A stretch of DNA of 64,000 nt from Dallia pectoralis (Eukaryota; Chordata; Actinopteri; Esociformes; Umbridae), in assembly GCA_029465975.1 (NCBI GenBank), contig CM055745.1, positions 1,997,788-2,061,787 on the forward strand. The letters are read 5' to 3'. The translations under genes were made by a program, and so were the position numbers. Below are positions 48,305 through 61,670 of this stretch, piece after piece. Below the pieces are notes generated by a model. It saw nothing but the letters and a program-made list of their open reading frames with translations. It did no database searches and was not told the DNA's origin. The first letter of the stretch is position 1; every line of letters begins with the position of its first letter.

Positions 48305-49820
48305 TACTTAAACGGGTAGATGTTGTCATTGGTGAGCTACACTGCTCTATGTAAACGGGTAGATGTTGTCATTGGTGAGCAACACCGCTCTATGTAAACG
48401 GGTAGATGCTGCCATTGGTGAGCTACACTGCTCTACGTAAACAGATAGATGTTGTCATTGGTGAGCTACACTGCTCTATGTAAACGGGTAGATGTTGTCA
48501 TTGGTGAGCAACACCGCTCTATGTAAACGGGTAGATGCTGCCATTGGTGAGCTACACTGCTCTACGTAAACAGATAGATGTTGTCATTGGTGAGCTACAC
48601 CGCTCTATGTAAACAGATAGATGTTGTCATTGGTGAGCTACACCGCTCTATGTAAACAGATAGATGCTGCCATTGGTGAGCTACACCGCTCTACGTAAAC
48701 AGATAGATGCTGCCATTGGTGAGCTACACCGCTCTACGTAAACAGATAGATGTTGTCATTGGTGAGCTACACCGCTCTACGTAAACAGATAGATGCTGCC
48801 ATTGGTGAGCTACACCGCTCTACGTAAACAGATAGATGCTGCCATTGGTGAGCTACACCGCTCTACGTAAACAGATAGATGCTGCCATTGGTGGGCTACA
48901 CCGCTCTACGTAAACAGATAGATGCTGTCATTGGTGAGCTACACCGCTCTACGTAAACAGATAGATGCTGCCATTGGTGAGCTACACCGCTCTACGTAAA
49001 CAGATAGATGCTGTCATTGGTGAGCTACACCGCTCTACGTAAACGGGTAGATGCTGTTATTGGTGAGCTACACCGCTCTACGTAAACGGGTAGATGCTGT
49101 CATTGGTGAGCTACACCGCTCTACGTAAACGGGTATATGTTGTCATTGGTGAGCAACACCGCTCTACGTAAACAGATAGATGCTGTCATTGGTGAGCTAC
49201 ACCGCTCTACGTAAACGGGTAGATGCTGTCATTGGTGAGCTACACCGCTCTACGTAAACGGGTAGATGCTGTCATTGGTGAGCTACACCGCTCTATGTAA
49301 ACGGGTTGATGCTGCCATTGGTGAGCTAGACTGCTCTACGTAAACAGATAGATGCTGCCATTGGTGAGCTACACCGCTCTACGTAAACGGGTAGATGTTG
49401 TCATTGGTGAGCAACACCGCTCTATGTAAACGGGTAGATGTTGTCATTGGTGAGCTACACCGCTCTATGTAAACGGGTTGATGCTGCCATTGGTGAGCTA
49501 CACCGCTCTACGTAAACAGATAGATGCTGTCATTGGTGAGCTACACCGCTCTACGTAAACGGGTAGATGTTGTCATTGGTGAGCTACACCGCTCTATGTA
49601 AACGGGTTGATGCTGCCATTGGTGAGCTACACCGCTCTACGTAAACAGATAGATGCTGCCATTGGTGAGCTACACCGCTCTACGTAAACGGGTAGATGTT
49701 GTCATTGGTGAGCAACACCGCTCTATGTAAACAGATAGATGCTGTCATTGGTGAGCTACACCGCTCTACGTAAACAGATAGATGCTGTCATTGGTGAGCT
49801 ACACCGCTCTACGTAAACAG
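48305..49820. repeat. 43-bp minisatellite
   Basis: About 35 copies of a 43-bp unit with CATTGGTGAGCTACACCGCT and GTAAACGGGTAGATG. Variable sites are GGGTAG/AGATAG, TGTTGTC/TGCTGCC and CTATG/CTACG. Confidence 0.96.
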
Positions 49821-50420
49821 ATGCGTGTTATACTTTCAAAAATCACAGAAATTAAATCCCTGTTTTGGTTAGGGACAAACATTTGGTTTTACGGTTAGTG
49901 TAAAATCTCTGTTGGGTTATCAATTATTCAAAAAGTTTGAGACAAACCCATTTATCAGCCAGCTGTCTGTTATAACAACAGAAGACTTACTGGATAATAT
50001 ATCCAAGTACAGAACGCACACCAACTCCAGTCGTACGGTGACACAATGCCAGGCCAATTTTTCGCAAATGTTTTGTATTAGCTAGAGACAGTATCAAGAG
50101 GCCAGGTCTATCATGGTAAAACACATAATCATAACACATGCCATATGTTCGCATAAACATCGTAATTCAAATCAAATGGCGTCTTCAATGGACGAGTACA
50201 TATACCAACCGGCAAGAAAGAGAAGCTACATTAATGTCAAGACTCTTTCATCCAAGGTGGTATTGAGAATATAAAGTCTGGAGAGAGAATCTCAACCCTG
50301 GGCCAGAAGAGTCATCCGTCCAACTGTGGGAATGTGGTTTTCCTCAGAAATGCTCGTAACTACCACTCACCCCCTGGGTTTTGCCTGTTGGGAAGACGCT
50401 TGTCTCCAGACTGCTGTAAG
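49821..50420. other. Intergenic DNA
   Basis: Nothing recognised. Confidence 0.5.
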
Positions 50421-50424
50421 CAGA

Positions 50425-52540
50425 AGAGGTCTGTGGGCTGGGGAACGGGAAAATAAGAGGTGGAGAAGGGGGAACCCAGTGTGTGTGTGGTGGGGAACGG
50501 GAAAATAAGAGGTGGAGAAGGGGGAACCCAGTGTGTGTGTGGTGGGGAACGGGAAAATAAGAGGTGGAGAAGGGGGAACCCAGTGTGTGTGTGTTGGGGA
50601 ACGGGAAAATAACAGGTGGAGAAGGGGCAACCCAGTGTGTGTGGTGGGGAACGAGAAAATAAGAGGTGGAGAAGGGGGAACCCAGTGTGTGGGCTGGGGA
50701 ACGGGAAAATAATAGGCGGAGAAGGGGGAACCCAGTGTGTGTGTGGTGGGGAACGGGAAAATGGAGTTGGAGAAGGGGGAACCCAGTGTGTGTGTGGTGG
50801 GAAACGGGAAAATAAGAGGTGTAGAAGGGGCAACCCAGTGTGTGGGCTGGGGAACGGGAAAATAATAGGTGGAGAAGGGGGAACCCAGTGTGTGTGTGTG
50901 TGTGTGGTGGGGAACGGGAAAATAAGAGGTGGAGAAGGGGGAACCCAGTGTGTGGGCTGGGGAACGGGAAAATGGAGGTGGAGAAGGGGCAACCCAGTGT
51001 GTGTGGGCTGGGGAACGGGAAAATAAGAGGTGGAGAAGGGGGAACACAGTGTGTGTGTGTGTGGTGGGGAACGGGAAAATAAGAGGTAGAGAAGGGGGAA
51101 CCCAGTGTGTGTGTGGTGGGGAACGGGAAAATAAGAGGTGGAGAAGAGAGAACCCAGTGTGTGTGGGCTGGGGAACGGGAGAATAAGAGGTGGAGAAGGG
51201 GGAACCCAGTGTGTTTGTGGTGGGGAATGAGAAAATAAGAGGTGGAGAAGGGGGAACCCAGTGTGTGTGGGCTGGGGAACGGGAAAATAAGAGGTGGAGA
51301 AGGGGGAACCCAGTGTGTGTGGGGTGGGGAACGGGAAAATAAGAGGTGGAGAAGGGGGAACCCAGTGTGTGTGTGGTGGGGAACGGGAAAATAAGAGGTG
51401 GAGAAGGGGGAACCCAGTGTGTGGGGGGAACAGGAAAATAAGAGGTGGAGAAGGGGGAACCCAGTGTGTGTGTGGTGGGGAACGGGAAAATGGAGGTGGA
51501 GAAGGGGGAACCCAGTGTGTGTGTGGTGGGGAACGGGAAAATGGAGGTGGAGAAGGGGCAACCCAGTGTGTGGGCTGGGGAACGGGAAAATAACAGGTGG
51601 AGAAGGGGGAACCCAGTGTGTGGGCTGGGGAACGGGAAAATAAGAGGTGGAGAAGGGGGAACCCAGTGTGTGGGCTGGGGAACGGGAAAATAAGAGGTGG
51701 AGAAGGGGGAACCCAGTGTGTGGGCTGGGGAACGGGAAAATAAGAGGTGGAGAAGGGGGAACCCAGTGTGTGGGCTGGGGAACGGGAAAATAAGAGGTGG
51801 AGAAGGGGGAACCCAGTGTGTGGGCTGGGGAACGGGAAAATAAGAGGTGGAGAAGGGGGAACCCAGTGTGTGGGCTGGGGAACGGGAAAATAAGAGGTGG
51901 AGAAGGGGGAACCCAGTGTGTGGGCTGGGGAACGGGAAAATAACCGGTGGAGAAGGGGGAACCCAGTGTGTGGGCTGGGGAACGGGAAAATAACAGGTGG
52001 AGAAGGGGGAACCCAGTGTGTGTGTGGTGGGGAACGGGAAAATGGAGTTGGAGAAGGGGGAACCCAGTGTGTGTGTGGTGGGGAACGGGAAAATAAGAGG
52101 TGGAGAAGGGGGAACCCAGTGTGTGTGTGGTGGGGAACGGGAAAATGGAGTTGGAGAAGGGGGAACCCAGTGTGTGGGCTGGGGAACGGGAAAATAAGAG
52201 GTGGAGAAGGGGGAACCCAGTGTGTGTGTGGTGGGGAACGGGAAAATGGAGTTGGAGAAGGGGGAACCCAGTGTGTGGGCTGGGGAACGGGAAAATAAGA
52301 GGTGGAGAAGGGGAACACAGTGTGTGTGTGGTGGGGAACGGGAAAATGGAGGTGGAGAAGGGGGAACCCAGTGTGTGTGTGGTGGGGAACGGGAAAATAA
52401 GAGGTGGAGAAGGGGGAACCCAGTGTGTGTGTGGTGGGGAACGGGAAAATAAGAGGTGGAGAAGGGGGAACCCAGTGTGTGTGTGGTGGGGAACGGGAAA
52501 ATGGAGTTGGAGAAGGGGGAACCCAGTGTGTGTGGGCCTT
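50425..52540. repeat. 46-60 bp G-rich minisatellite
   Basis: About 41 copies containing GGGGAACGGGAAAATAAGAG, GTGGAGAAGGGGGAACCCAG and a TGTGTGTG tract of variable length. About seven consecutive units at 51600-51950 look identical. Long Pro/His/Ser-rich minus-strand ORFs (743 and 652 codons) are artefacts. Confidence 0.96.
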
Positions 52541-53167
52541 CCTCGGTTCACAGCAGGCATGACAGGAGAGTTCATACTAAACTAACATTCCAGCGAAATG
52601 AATTTGGAACCCACGCAGCACAAAGATCGGACGACTTGTCGTGCTGATTGTGAACGTGTGTGTTCAAATCTCACATTTCTTAAAGAGCTGGCACGATTAA
52701 CGCTCCTCCATCTGTTCTGTGTTAGACGCCCTGTCATGTGCAAGTTCTGAGCAGTAGACCGGAAAAATAAACGTGTAGATAGAAACGTGTCATTATTAGA
52801 TGCATTTAGACAACATTAGTGAATATTTGGACTGCCATACAAACAGCATTACAACGACTCCAGCTTTGTTCGTTTGGCAACCCAAATTGATCGTCTTGTT
52901 ATGAACGTTTGTACTTGGACAATACAACGGCCACAAACAAGCTAACGCTTAGGGTTTCGTTCGTATATGTTGGTCCTAAACGTACAAATAACATTGACGA
53001 TTAACGGTTAAATAACTTAGGGTTAAGGTTAGGCATGATCGTTAATATGATCAAGAGTCATTAAGGAAATGTTGATATCATGGCACTACAAAGACGTTCA
53101 AACTGAACATAATCACTATTTACAAGTTAGTAACATGTTTCATGTAATATATGCGAATGCTGGGTTG
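52541..53167. other. Intergenic DNA
   Basis: Nothing recognised on either strand. Confidence 0.5.
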
Positions 53168-53758
53168 ATACGGCCTCCATAATGAAATACGGCCTCCATA
53201 ATGAAATACGGCCTCCATACTGAAATACGGCCTCCATACTGAAATACGGCCTCCATACTGAAATACGGCCTCCATACTGAAATACGGCCTCCATACTGAA
53301 ATACGGCCTCCATACTGAAATACGGCCTCCATACTGAAATACGGCCTCCATACTGAAATACGGCCTCCATACTGAAATACGGCCTCCATACTGAAATACG
53401 GCCTCCATACTGAAATACGGCCTCCATCCTGAAATACGGCCTCCATACTGAAATACGGCCTCCATACTGAAATACGGCCTCCATACTGAAATACGGCCTC
53501 CATACTGAAATACGGCCTCCATAATGAAATACGGCCTCCATAATGAAATACGGCCTCCATAATGAAATACGGCCTCCATAATGGAATACGGCCTCCATAA
53601 TGGAATACGGCCTCCATACTGGAATACGGCCTCCATACTGGAATACGGCCTCCATACTGGAATACGGCCTCCATACTGAAATACGGCCTCCATACTGAAA
53701 TACGGCCTCCATACTGAAATACGGCCTCCATACTGAAATACGGCCTCCATAATGGAAT
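53168..53758. repeat. 19-bp minisatellite, 31 evenly spaced copies
   Basis: CGGCCTCCATACTGAAATA recurs every 19 bp from 53171 to 53741 with no length change; only one or two bases vary (ATAATG, ATCCTG, TGGAATA). It is open in all three minus-strand frames. Confidence 0.97.
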
Positions 53759-53985
53759 ACGACCCCCTCACAGCCCCCCCTCACAGACCAACTCACAGAC
53801 CCCCCTCACAGACCAACTCACAGACCCCTCACAGACCCCCTCACAGACCCCCTCACAGCCCCCCTCACAGACCCCCTCACAGACCCCCTCTCACAGACCC
53901 ACTCTCACAGACACCCTCTCACAGACTTCCTCTCACAGACACCCTCACAGACCCCTTCACAGACCACCTCACTTATAGACTACAT
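53759..53985. repeat. CCCCCTCACAGA array
   Basis: About 18 short 10-13 bp units of the form ACCCCCTCACAG and ACTCTCACAG, starting directly after the 19-bp array. Confidence 0.9.
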
Positions 53986-54545
53986 TGACATTATCACGAT
54001 CAGTGGGGGTCCTATTGGGCCCCGTAAATCATATCCAACTTCCCCACGCCGACTATACAGATCATTTCGAATTTGATTTAGATTTTTTTTCGTTATTATG
54101 CAAAAACTTGAACATTAACACATAAAAATTAGCGGGAAAATGAAGTAATGCTTGCTAATCTTTTCCGATAAATCTAGTCGTTCTTCAAAGGACTCTACCA
54201 TTTATTGCAGAAATGTCCGCCAAGTCGATCTCAATTATTCAGTCCCATAGATATGGTTAACAACAAACAAATCAATTAATTTACAGCTTTAACTAATTAC
54301 ACCCTGATCCAATTGGAAAACCACAAACATTAACGCACATTTACCAGTAGGAACACCAAAAGTCATATGTTTCAAACGTTCCTCTTTGTCTTGTTCTATA
54401 AAGGAAGCCACCCTTTGGTTTACTGAGTACAGACAGCAGATTGAATAGCACATTAACTGCATTTGTGTTTGTTTATACATTATGCAGAAGAACGCTGGCC
54501 ACTGATTTCAATAATTAATTCCACAGACATGGTTTTGAATAAGTA
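53986..54545. other. Intergenic DNA
   Basis: Nothing recognised. Confidence 0.5.
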
Positions 54546-54548
54546 AGT

Positions 54549-54810
54549 TAACTAGCAGGCAGTCTCCAGACTACGGACATCACGTTAAATTAGGGAGGAG
54601 CTAACTAGCAGGCAGTCTCCAGACTACGGGCATCATGTTTAATTAGGGAGGAGCTAACTAGCAGGCAGTCTCCAGACTACGGGCATCATGTTTAATTAGG
54701 GAGGAGCTAACTAGCAGGCAGTCTCCAGACTACGGGCATCATGTTTAATTAGGGAGGAGCTAACTAGCAGGCAGTCTCCAGACTACGGGCATCATGTTTA
54801 ATTAGGGAGG
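54549..54810. repeat. 53-bp array, five copies
   Basis: TAACTAGCAGGCAGTCTCCA followed by GACTACGGGCATCATG and TTAATTAGGGAGGAG, five near-identical copies. Confidence 0.94.
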
Positions 54811-55425
54811 GGGTAGGGCTATGGCTGGACAGGCAGTATAGCCTCGCAGTATTTGTCTTTTAGAAAGAAGAGATATTTTCCCACCTTATACGTTTATCAA
54901 TATATCTGCTGATAGGAGCATAGCTGAAAGACACCTGCTGGCTCTAGTAATCAAGAGCAACTATGACTAAATATTGATTTAATTTATAGTGTAATCGTGT
55001 ATCGTTAAAGTCTAGCGTAATGGAACAAAACATGATTACCTTTATTTTTTTCTCTTCAAGACTCTTTTCTTTAAAGTGACGTAACACTGTGCTGGGTTTG
55101 GTGGGCAGAAAACATTCCTCTTTCCTCCCGGACAATTGTGTGTGGAACAAATCTCACAAGCATAGTACTTGTTCAGACATGATATTTACCGACCCTTAAA
55201 CCGTTGTCTGTTTATCTTTGTCTCGTTTGCCATTGTCCCAGTCTCCTGTATACATAAAGGAAAGAGGATAAAGCATACAGATAATTGTTTTACTTTTCTC
55301 CTGCATCCAGCATTTCTCCATACAGACCATTATTTAGTCGTCTACACATGGTGATTTTTTTCCTTCACTCTTGATAAACACTCATTACTCTGGAACTGCC
55401 ATGTAGTCATCTAATTAGATTCCTT
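54811..55425. other. Intergenic DNA
   Basis: Nothing recognised; short ORFs without motifs. Confidence 0.5.
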
Positions 55426-55426
55426 G

Positions 55427-56866
55427 AGCTAGTCACAACTGGTACTGGTTATATTATGTGAGCTAGTCACAACTGGTACTGGTTATATTATGTGAGCTAG
55501 TGACAACTGGTACTGGTTATATTATGTGAGCTAGTCACAACTGGTACTGGTTATATTATGTGAGCTAGTCACAACTGGTACTGGTTATATTATGTGAGCT
55601 AGTGACAACTGGTACTGGTTATATTATGTGAGCTAGTGACAACTGGTACTGGTTATATTATGTGAGCTAGTGACAACTGGTACTGGTTATATTATGTGAG
55701 CTAGTCACAACTGGTACTGGTTATATTATGTGAGCTAGTCACAACTGGTACTGGTTATATTATGTGAGCTAGTGACAACTGGTACTGGTTATATTATGTG
55801 AGCTAGTGACAACTGGTACTGGTTATATTATGTGAGCTGGTATATATTATGTGAGCTAGTGACAACTGGTACTGGTTATATTATGTGAGCTAGTCACAAC
55901 TGGTACTGGTTATATTATGTGAGCTAGTGACAACTGGTACTGGTTATATTATGTGACAGCTAGTGACAACTGGTACTGGTTATATTATGTGAGCTAGTGA
56001 CAACTGGTACTGGTTATATTATGTGAGCTAGTGACAACTGGTACTGGTTATATTATGTGAGCTAGTGACAACTGGTACTGGTTATATTATGTGAGCTAGT
56101 GACAACTGGTACTGGTTATATTATGTGAGCTAGTGACAACTGGTACTGGTTATATTATGTGAGCTAGTGACAACTGGTACTGGTTATATTATGTGAGCTA
56201 GTCACAACTGGTACTGGTTATATTATGTGAGCTAGTGACAACTGGTACTGGTTATATTATGTGAGCTAGTGACAACTGGTACTGGTTATATTATGTGAGC
56301 TAGTGACAACTGGTACTGGTTATATTATGTGAGCTAGTGACAACTGGTACTGGTTATATTATGTGAGCTAGTGACAACTGGTACTGGTTATATTATGTGA
56401 GCTAGTGACAACTGGTACTGGTTATATTATGTGAGCTAGTGACAACTGGTACTGGTTATATTATGTGAGCTAGTGACAACTGGTACTGGTTATATTATGT
56501 GAGCTAGTCACAACTGGTACTGGTTATATTATGTGAGCTAGTCACAACTGGTACTGGTTATATTATGTGAGCTAGTCACAACTGGTACTGGTTATATTAT
56601 GTGAGCTAGTCACAACTGGTACTGGTTATATTATGTGAGCTAGTCACAACTGGTACTGGTTATATTATGTGAGCTAGTCACAACTGGTACTGGTTATATT
56701 ATGTGAGCTAGTGACAACTGGTACTGGTTATATTATGTGAGCTAGTCACAACTGGTACTGGTTATATTATGTGAGCTAGTCACAACTGGTACTGGTTATA
56801 TTATGTGAGCTAGTCACAACTGGTACTGGTTATATTATGTGAGCTAGTCACAACTGGTACTGGTAA
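55427..56866. repeat. 34-bp minisatellite with one main variable base
   Basis: About 42 copies of a 34-bp unit with GAGCTAGTSACAACTGGTAC and TGGTTATATTATGT, where S is C or G. Apart from one shortened unit near 55840 and one small insertion near 55956, nearly all variation is this base. Confidence 0.97.
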
Positions 56867-57370
56867 TATTCTCTTTAAACCACAAACACACCTCATCAGC
56901 TATTTATGATGTACCAAATCCTTGTCACATAAAACAATGCAATGTTACTCTAAGAAATATTCTTACATGTTAGAATGTAATGGGAGTGAAATGTGGTCCT
57001 TATGTTACAACGATAACCTAGCTAAGAACCTGTTGTCCCTTCATAACAAATAATTAACAAACTGATGGAGGTTTTCTTCAAAATGGGTACCTGTTATTAG
57101 TAGAAATGTTTACCGCTGAACTCTTGCTTTTCCAAGCTGGCACAATAAAACAAGCACTCATCAAATGAGTCTAACTTCTAACGTCTGGTTTTACAGTGAC
57201 TTGGATGTCTCTTTTATACTAAAGCTGCTGGTCCATAACTTTATGACAGAAACATCGTGCTTTAACATTTGGGGCCTGTTTTACTAAGACTAGCTCTCGC
57301 TATGGTTCCTCATTTTGCTTATGTGGATGAACGTAAGATGTTCCAGACAGGATCAGACTTACATTATACA
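56867..57370. other. Intergenic DNA
   Basis: Nothing recognised. Confidence 0.5.
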
Positions 57371-57374
57371 CAGT

Positions 57375-57930
57375 ACCCCCCCCTCCCTGCCCTACACCCC
57401 CCCCCCCATCTCCCTGCCCTACACCCCTCCCCCTCCATCTCCCAGCCCTACAGTACCCCCTCCATCTCCCTGCCCTACACCCCCCTCCATCTCCCAGCCC
57501 TACAGTGTCCCCTCCCCCTCTATATCCCTGCCCTCCCTCCCGCCTCCATCTCCCTGCCCTACACCCCTCCCCCCTCCATCTCCCAGCCCTACAGTACCCC
57601 CCTCCATCTCCCTGCCCTACACCCCCCTCCATCTCCCAGCCCTACAGTACCCCCCCCTCCATCTCCCTGCCCTACAGTACCCCCCCCTCCATCTCCCTGC
57701 CCTACACCCCTCCCCCCTCTATATCCCTGCCCTCCCTCCCCCCTCCATCTCCCTGCCCTCCCTCTAATCGCTCTGTTGTGGTGGTTGCTTGGTTGATTTC
57801 TTCTCTCTCACAGGAAACTCTCCCCATTTCTCTCACACACTCTCTCTCTTTCTCTCCCCATTTCTCTCACACACTCTCTCTCTCTTTCTCTCACACACTC
57901 TCTCTCTTTCTCCCCCTCTCACATCCTCCA
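57375..57930. repeat. C-rich and CT-rich low-complexity repeat
   Basis: Imperfect units of CTCCATCTCCCTGCCCTACA with runs of C up to 10, then (TC)n and TCTCACACACTCTC repeats from about 57800. Proline-rich ORFs here are artefacts. Confidence 0.9.
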
Positions 57931-58555
57931 CTGTATATAAGTGTGGTGGGTCGATTGTGTGTCAGACTGAATACCTGAACCCCAGAGGGTGAGTTTGTTG
58001 TAGAGGGGCGCGTACCCTGTCCCCCCCGTGGATTGGATGATCTGATGGATGTGCATATGCTTGTGAGAGGCAAGTCACACAATATGAAAGGAACAACTAA
58101 GAGATTAGACACTTTAAAACTTCAAGTCAGTTTTAGAAGAACTTGTTAGGGCAGGCAAAACAACAGCATCACGACCAGATAATGTAAGTATTTTAACACT
58201 TTTATGGTGGCCGGAAGACAAGGCTCTCTATCTGAGCTACTTTAAACTCTATGCTTTGTGATGCAAACTGCATTATGTCAATGGCACGTTCTACCAGGCT
58301 GGAATACGAGGAATCTGTGCTGTCTGCTGTCACATCCCAGTTGGGGCAGATGGTTGTGATGCATCGCAGACAGCATTGGTTTAACAATAATGACCTCATC
58401 ACCCGGTGGCCAATGGCTGATGGCCGTGTCACACACCTCGAAAAGGGCGGTGAAGCAGAAACTTTAGGGTAACTTTGTGGACCAGAAAAGGTTTTGTTTT
58501 TCATCTGGATAAGTGTCTCGTCTGGAATGTTTTCTCGCACAGAACTTTCTTTACT
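57931..58555. other. Unique DNA with an unrecognised short ORF
   Basis: A 73-codon plus-strand ORF at 58251-58472 (contains RLEYEESVLSAVTSQLGQMV) and a longer minus-strand ORF overlap. Neither resembles a family I know; the plus frame has an upstream TGA and no clear splice partners. Confidence 0.25.
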
Positions 58556-58715
58556 ACGATATCTGTTGTAATATCTGTTGTAATATCTGTTGTAATATCT
58601 GTTGTAATATCTGTTGTAATATCTGTTGTAATATCGTTCGAAATATCGTTCGAAATATCGTTCGAAAAACCTGTCCAATTATCTGTCCAATTATCTGTCC
58701 AATTATCTGTTCACG
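58556..58715. repeat. 12-bp mosaic array
   Basis: Six copies of ATCTGTTGTAAT, then three of ATCGTTCGAAAT, then about four of ATCTGTCCAATT. All are 12 bp, so the array looks like three diverged versions of one ancestral unit, each amplified locally. Confidence 0.9.
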
Positions 58716-59450
58716 TCTGGCATTGTTTTATATGTTCAGACTGAATAAGTTATAATGTTTAATGGGACATTTCCATTTAATTTGAATCTGTGTATTCAAA
58801 ACCGGACCCTACTGTTTTAAAGTTGAAATATGAAGAAGATAAGGAGAGGGACTTGGTCCAAAAAGCTAAAGTTAAACAGCAGAATTAAATAGCAATACAA
58901 CTTCCTATAAACAAGCCATTTCATTTAAAATTATTTTAAACATCGTCTTGTTGTTACTTCTCGCTGAGAAATGCTGGGATTTTGGCTCGTGGTTACAGGG
59001 ATTGTCTGGGATGATGGTGATTATGGAAGAGAGATACAGAGAATCTGCGATATTGGCCCCTAGAGTGCTGACAGATTGTGTTGACAATTTTGGGCTGAAA
59101 ACAGCAGGGAACAATTCACCACAGAGCAAAGGTACTGAAAGAGTCTCTCGCTTTCTCTCCAACTCTCCATCTGTTTTACATGTCTAATTTCATGTTAGAT
59201 TTCTTTGTTATGGATGCTTTCAGCACATCTAAAAACCAACATTATCGCCTTTAATGTCTATTCTTAGGTCATCTAACTGTTAAAATCATACAACAGTCAA
59301 CATTCCACCTAAAGCCAGATGGCAATAAATGAGCTCTACATTTTGCAGTGCCTCTCATTCGGTAAGACTTATTACGCAGGGAAAAGGAATAAACATCTCT
59401 GTTTGTTTTCGACTAATCATAATTAGTTTACATTTGAATTGGCAGCCAGA
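58716..59450. other. Intergenic DNA
   Basis: A short plus-strand ORF (58948-59187) has no recognised motif. Nothing else seen. Confidence 0.45.
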
Positions 59451-59451
59451 G

Positions 59452-61670
59452 CTGTATGGTCATATAGTGGTCATATAGTGGTCACAATCCTCAGTCAGAT
59501 TTGTATGGTCCTATTGTGGTCACAATCCTGAGTCAGAGTTTTATGGTCCTATTGTGGTCACAATCCTCAGTCAGAGTAGTATGGTCCTATTGTGGTCACA
59601 ATCCTGAGTCAGAGTTTTATGGTCCTATTGTGGTCACAATCCTCAGTCAGAGTAGTATGGTCCTATTGTGGTCACAATCCTCAGTCAGAGTAGTATGGTC
59701 CTATTGTGGTCACAATCCTCAGTCAGAGTTTTATGGTCCTATTGTGGTCACAATCCTCAGTCACATTTGTATGGTCCTATTGTGGTCACAATCCTCAGTC
59801 AGAGTTGTATGGTCCTATTGTGGTCACAATCCTCAGTCAGAGTTGTATGGTCCTATTGTGGTCACAATCCTCAGTCAGAGTTGTATGGTCTAATTGTGGT
59901 CACAATCCTCATGCAGAGTTGTATGGTCCTATTGTGGTCACAATCCTCAGTCAGAGTTGTATGGTCCTATTGTGGTCACACTCCTCAGTCAGATGTGTAT
60001 GGTCCTATTGTGGTCACAATCCTCAGTCAGATGTGTATGGTCCTATTGTGGTCACAATCCTCAGTCAGAGTAGTATGGTCCTATTGTGGTCACAATCCTC
60101 AGTCAGATTTGTATGGTCCTATTGTGGTCACAATCCTCATGCAGAGTTGTATGGTCCTATTGTGGTCACAATCCTCATGCAGAGTTGTATGGTCCTATTG
60201 TGGTCACAATCCTCAGTCAGAGTTGTATGGTCCTATTGTGGTCACAATCCTCAGTCAGAGTTGTATGGTCCTATTGTGGTCACAATCCTCATGCAGAGTT
60301 GTATGGTCCTATTGTGGTCACAATCCTCAGTCAGAGTTGTATGGTCCTATTGTGGTCACAATCCTCAGTCAGAGTTGTATGGTCCTATTGTGGTCACAAT
60401 CCTCATGCAGAGTTGTATGGTCCTATTGTGGTCACACTCCTCAGTCAGAGTTGTATGGTCTAATTGTGGTCACAATCCTCATGCAGAGTTGTATGGTCCT
60501 ATTGTGGTCACAATCCTCAGTCAGAGTTGTATGGTCCTATTGTGGTCACAATCCTCAGTCAGATGTGTATGGTCCTATTGTGGTCACAATCCTCAGTCAG
60601 AGTAGTATGGTCCTATTGTGGTCACAATCCTCATGCAGAGTTGTATGGTCCTATTGTGGTCACAATCCTGAGTCAGAGTTTTATGGTCCTATTGTGGTCA
60701 CAATCCTCAGTCAGAGTAGTATGGTCCTATTGTGGTCACAATCCTCAGTCAGAGTAGTATGGTCCTATTGTGGTCACAATCCTCAGTCAGAGTTTTATGG
60801 TCCTATTGTGGTCACAATCCTCAGTCAGAGTTGTATGGTCCTATTGTGGTCACAATCCTCAGTCAGATTTGTATGGTCCTATTGTGGTCACAATCCTCAG
60901 TCAGAGTAGTATGGTCCTATTGTGGTCACAATCCTCAGTCAGAGTTTTATGGTCCTATTGTGGTCACAATCCTCAGTCACATTTGTATGGTCCTATTGTG
61001 GTCACAATCCTCAGTCAGAGTTGTATGGTCCTATTGTGGTCACAATCCTCAGTCAGATTTGTATGGTCCTATTGTGGTCACAATCCTCAGTCAGAGTTGT
61101 ATGGTCTAATTGTGGTCACAATCCTCATGCAGAGTTGTATGGTCCTATTGTGGTCACAATCCTCAGTCAGAGTTGTATGGTCCTATTGTGGTCACACTCC
61201 TCAGTCAGATGTGTATGGTCCTATTGTGGTCACAATCCTCAGTCAGATGTGTATGGTCCTATTGTGGTCACAATCCTCAGTCAGAGTAGTATGGTCCTAT
61301 TGTGGTCACAATCCTCAGTCAGATTTGTATGGTCCTATTGTGGTCACAATCCTCATGCAGAGTTGTATGGTCCTATTGTGGTCACAATCCTCATGCAGAG
61401 TTGTATGGTCCTATTGTGGTCACAATCCTCAGTCAGAGTTGTATGGTCCTATTGTGGTCACAATCCTCAGTCAGAGTTGTATGGTCCTATTGTGGTCACA
61501 ATCCTCATGCAGAGTTGTATGGTCCTATTGTGGTCACACTCCTCAGTCAGATGTGTATGGTCCTATTGTGGTCACAATCCTCATGCAGAGTTGTATGGTC
61601 CTATTGTGGTCACAATCCTCAGTCAGAGTTGTATGGTCCTATTGTGGTCACAATCCTCAGTCAGAGTTTG
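59452..61670. repeat. 38-bp minisatellite with higher-order duplication
   Basis: About 58 copies of a 38-bp unit with GTATGGTCCTATTGTGGTCA and CAATCCTCAGTCAGAGTT. Marker variants (TCACATTT, CATGCAG, CACTCC, TCTAATTG) recur in the same order about 1216 bp (32 units) apart. ORFs in all plus frames are artefacts. Confidence 0.97.

Noticed and set aside
50344..52585. 743-codon Pro/His-rich minus-strand ORF
   Set aside because: Pure product of the G-rich minisatellite; it changes frame between units.
57269..57978. Proline-rich ORFs that look like an extensin or WASP-type protein
   Set aside because: C-rich low-complexity repeat with ORFs in all plus frames; no domain.
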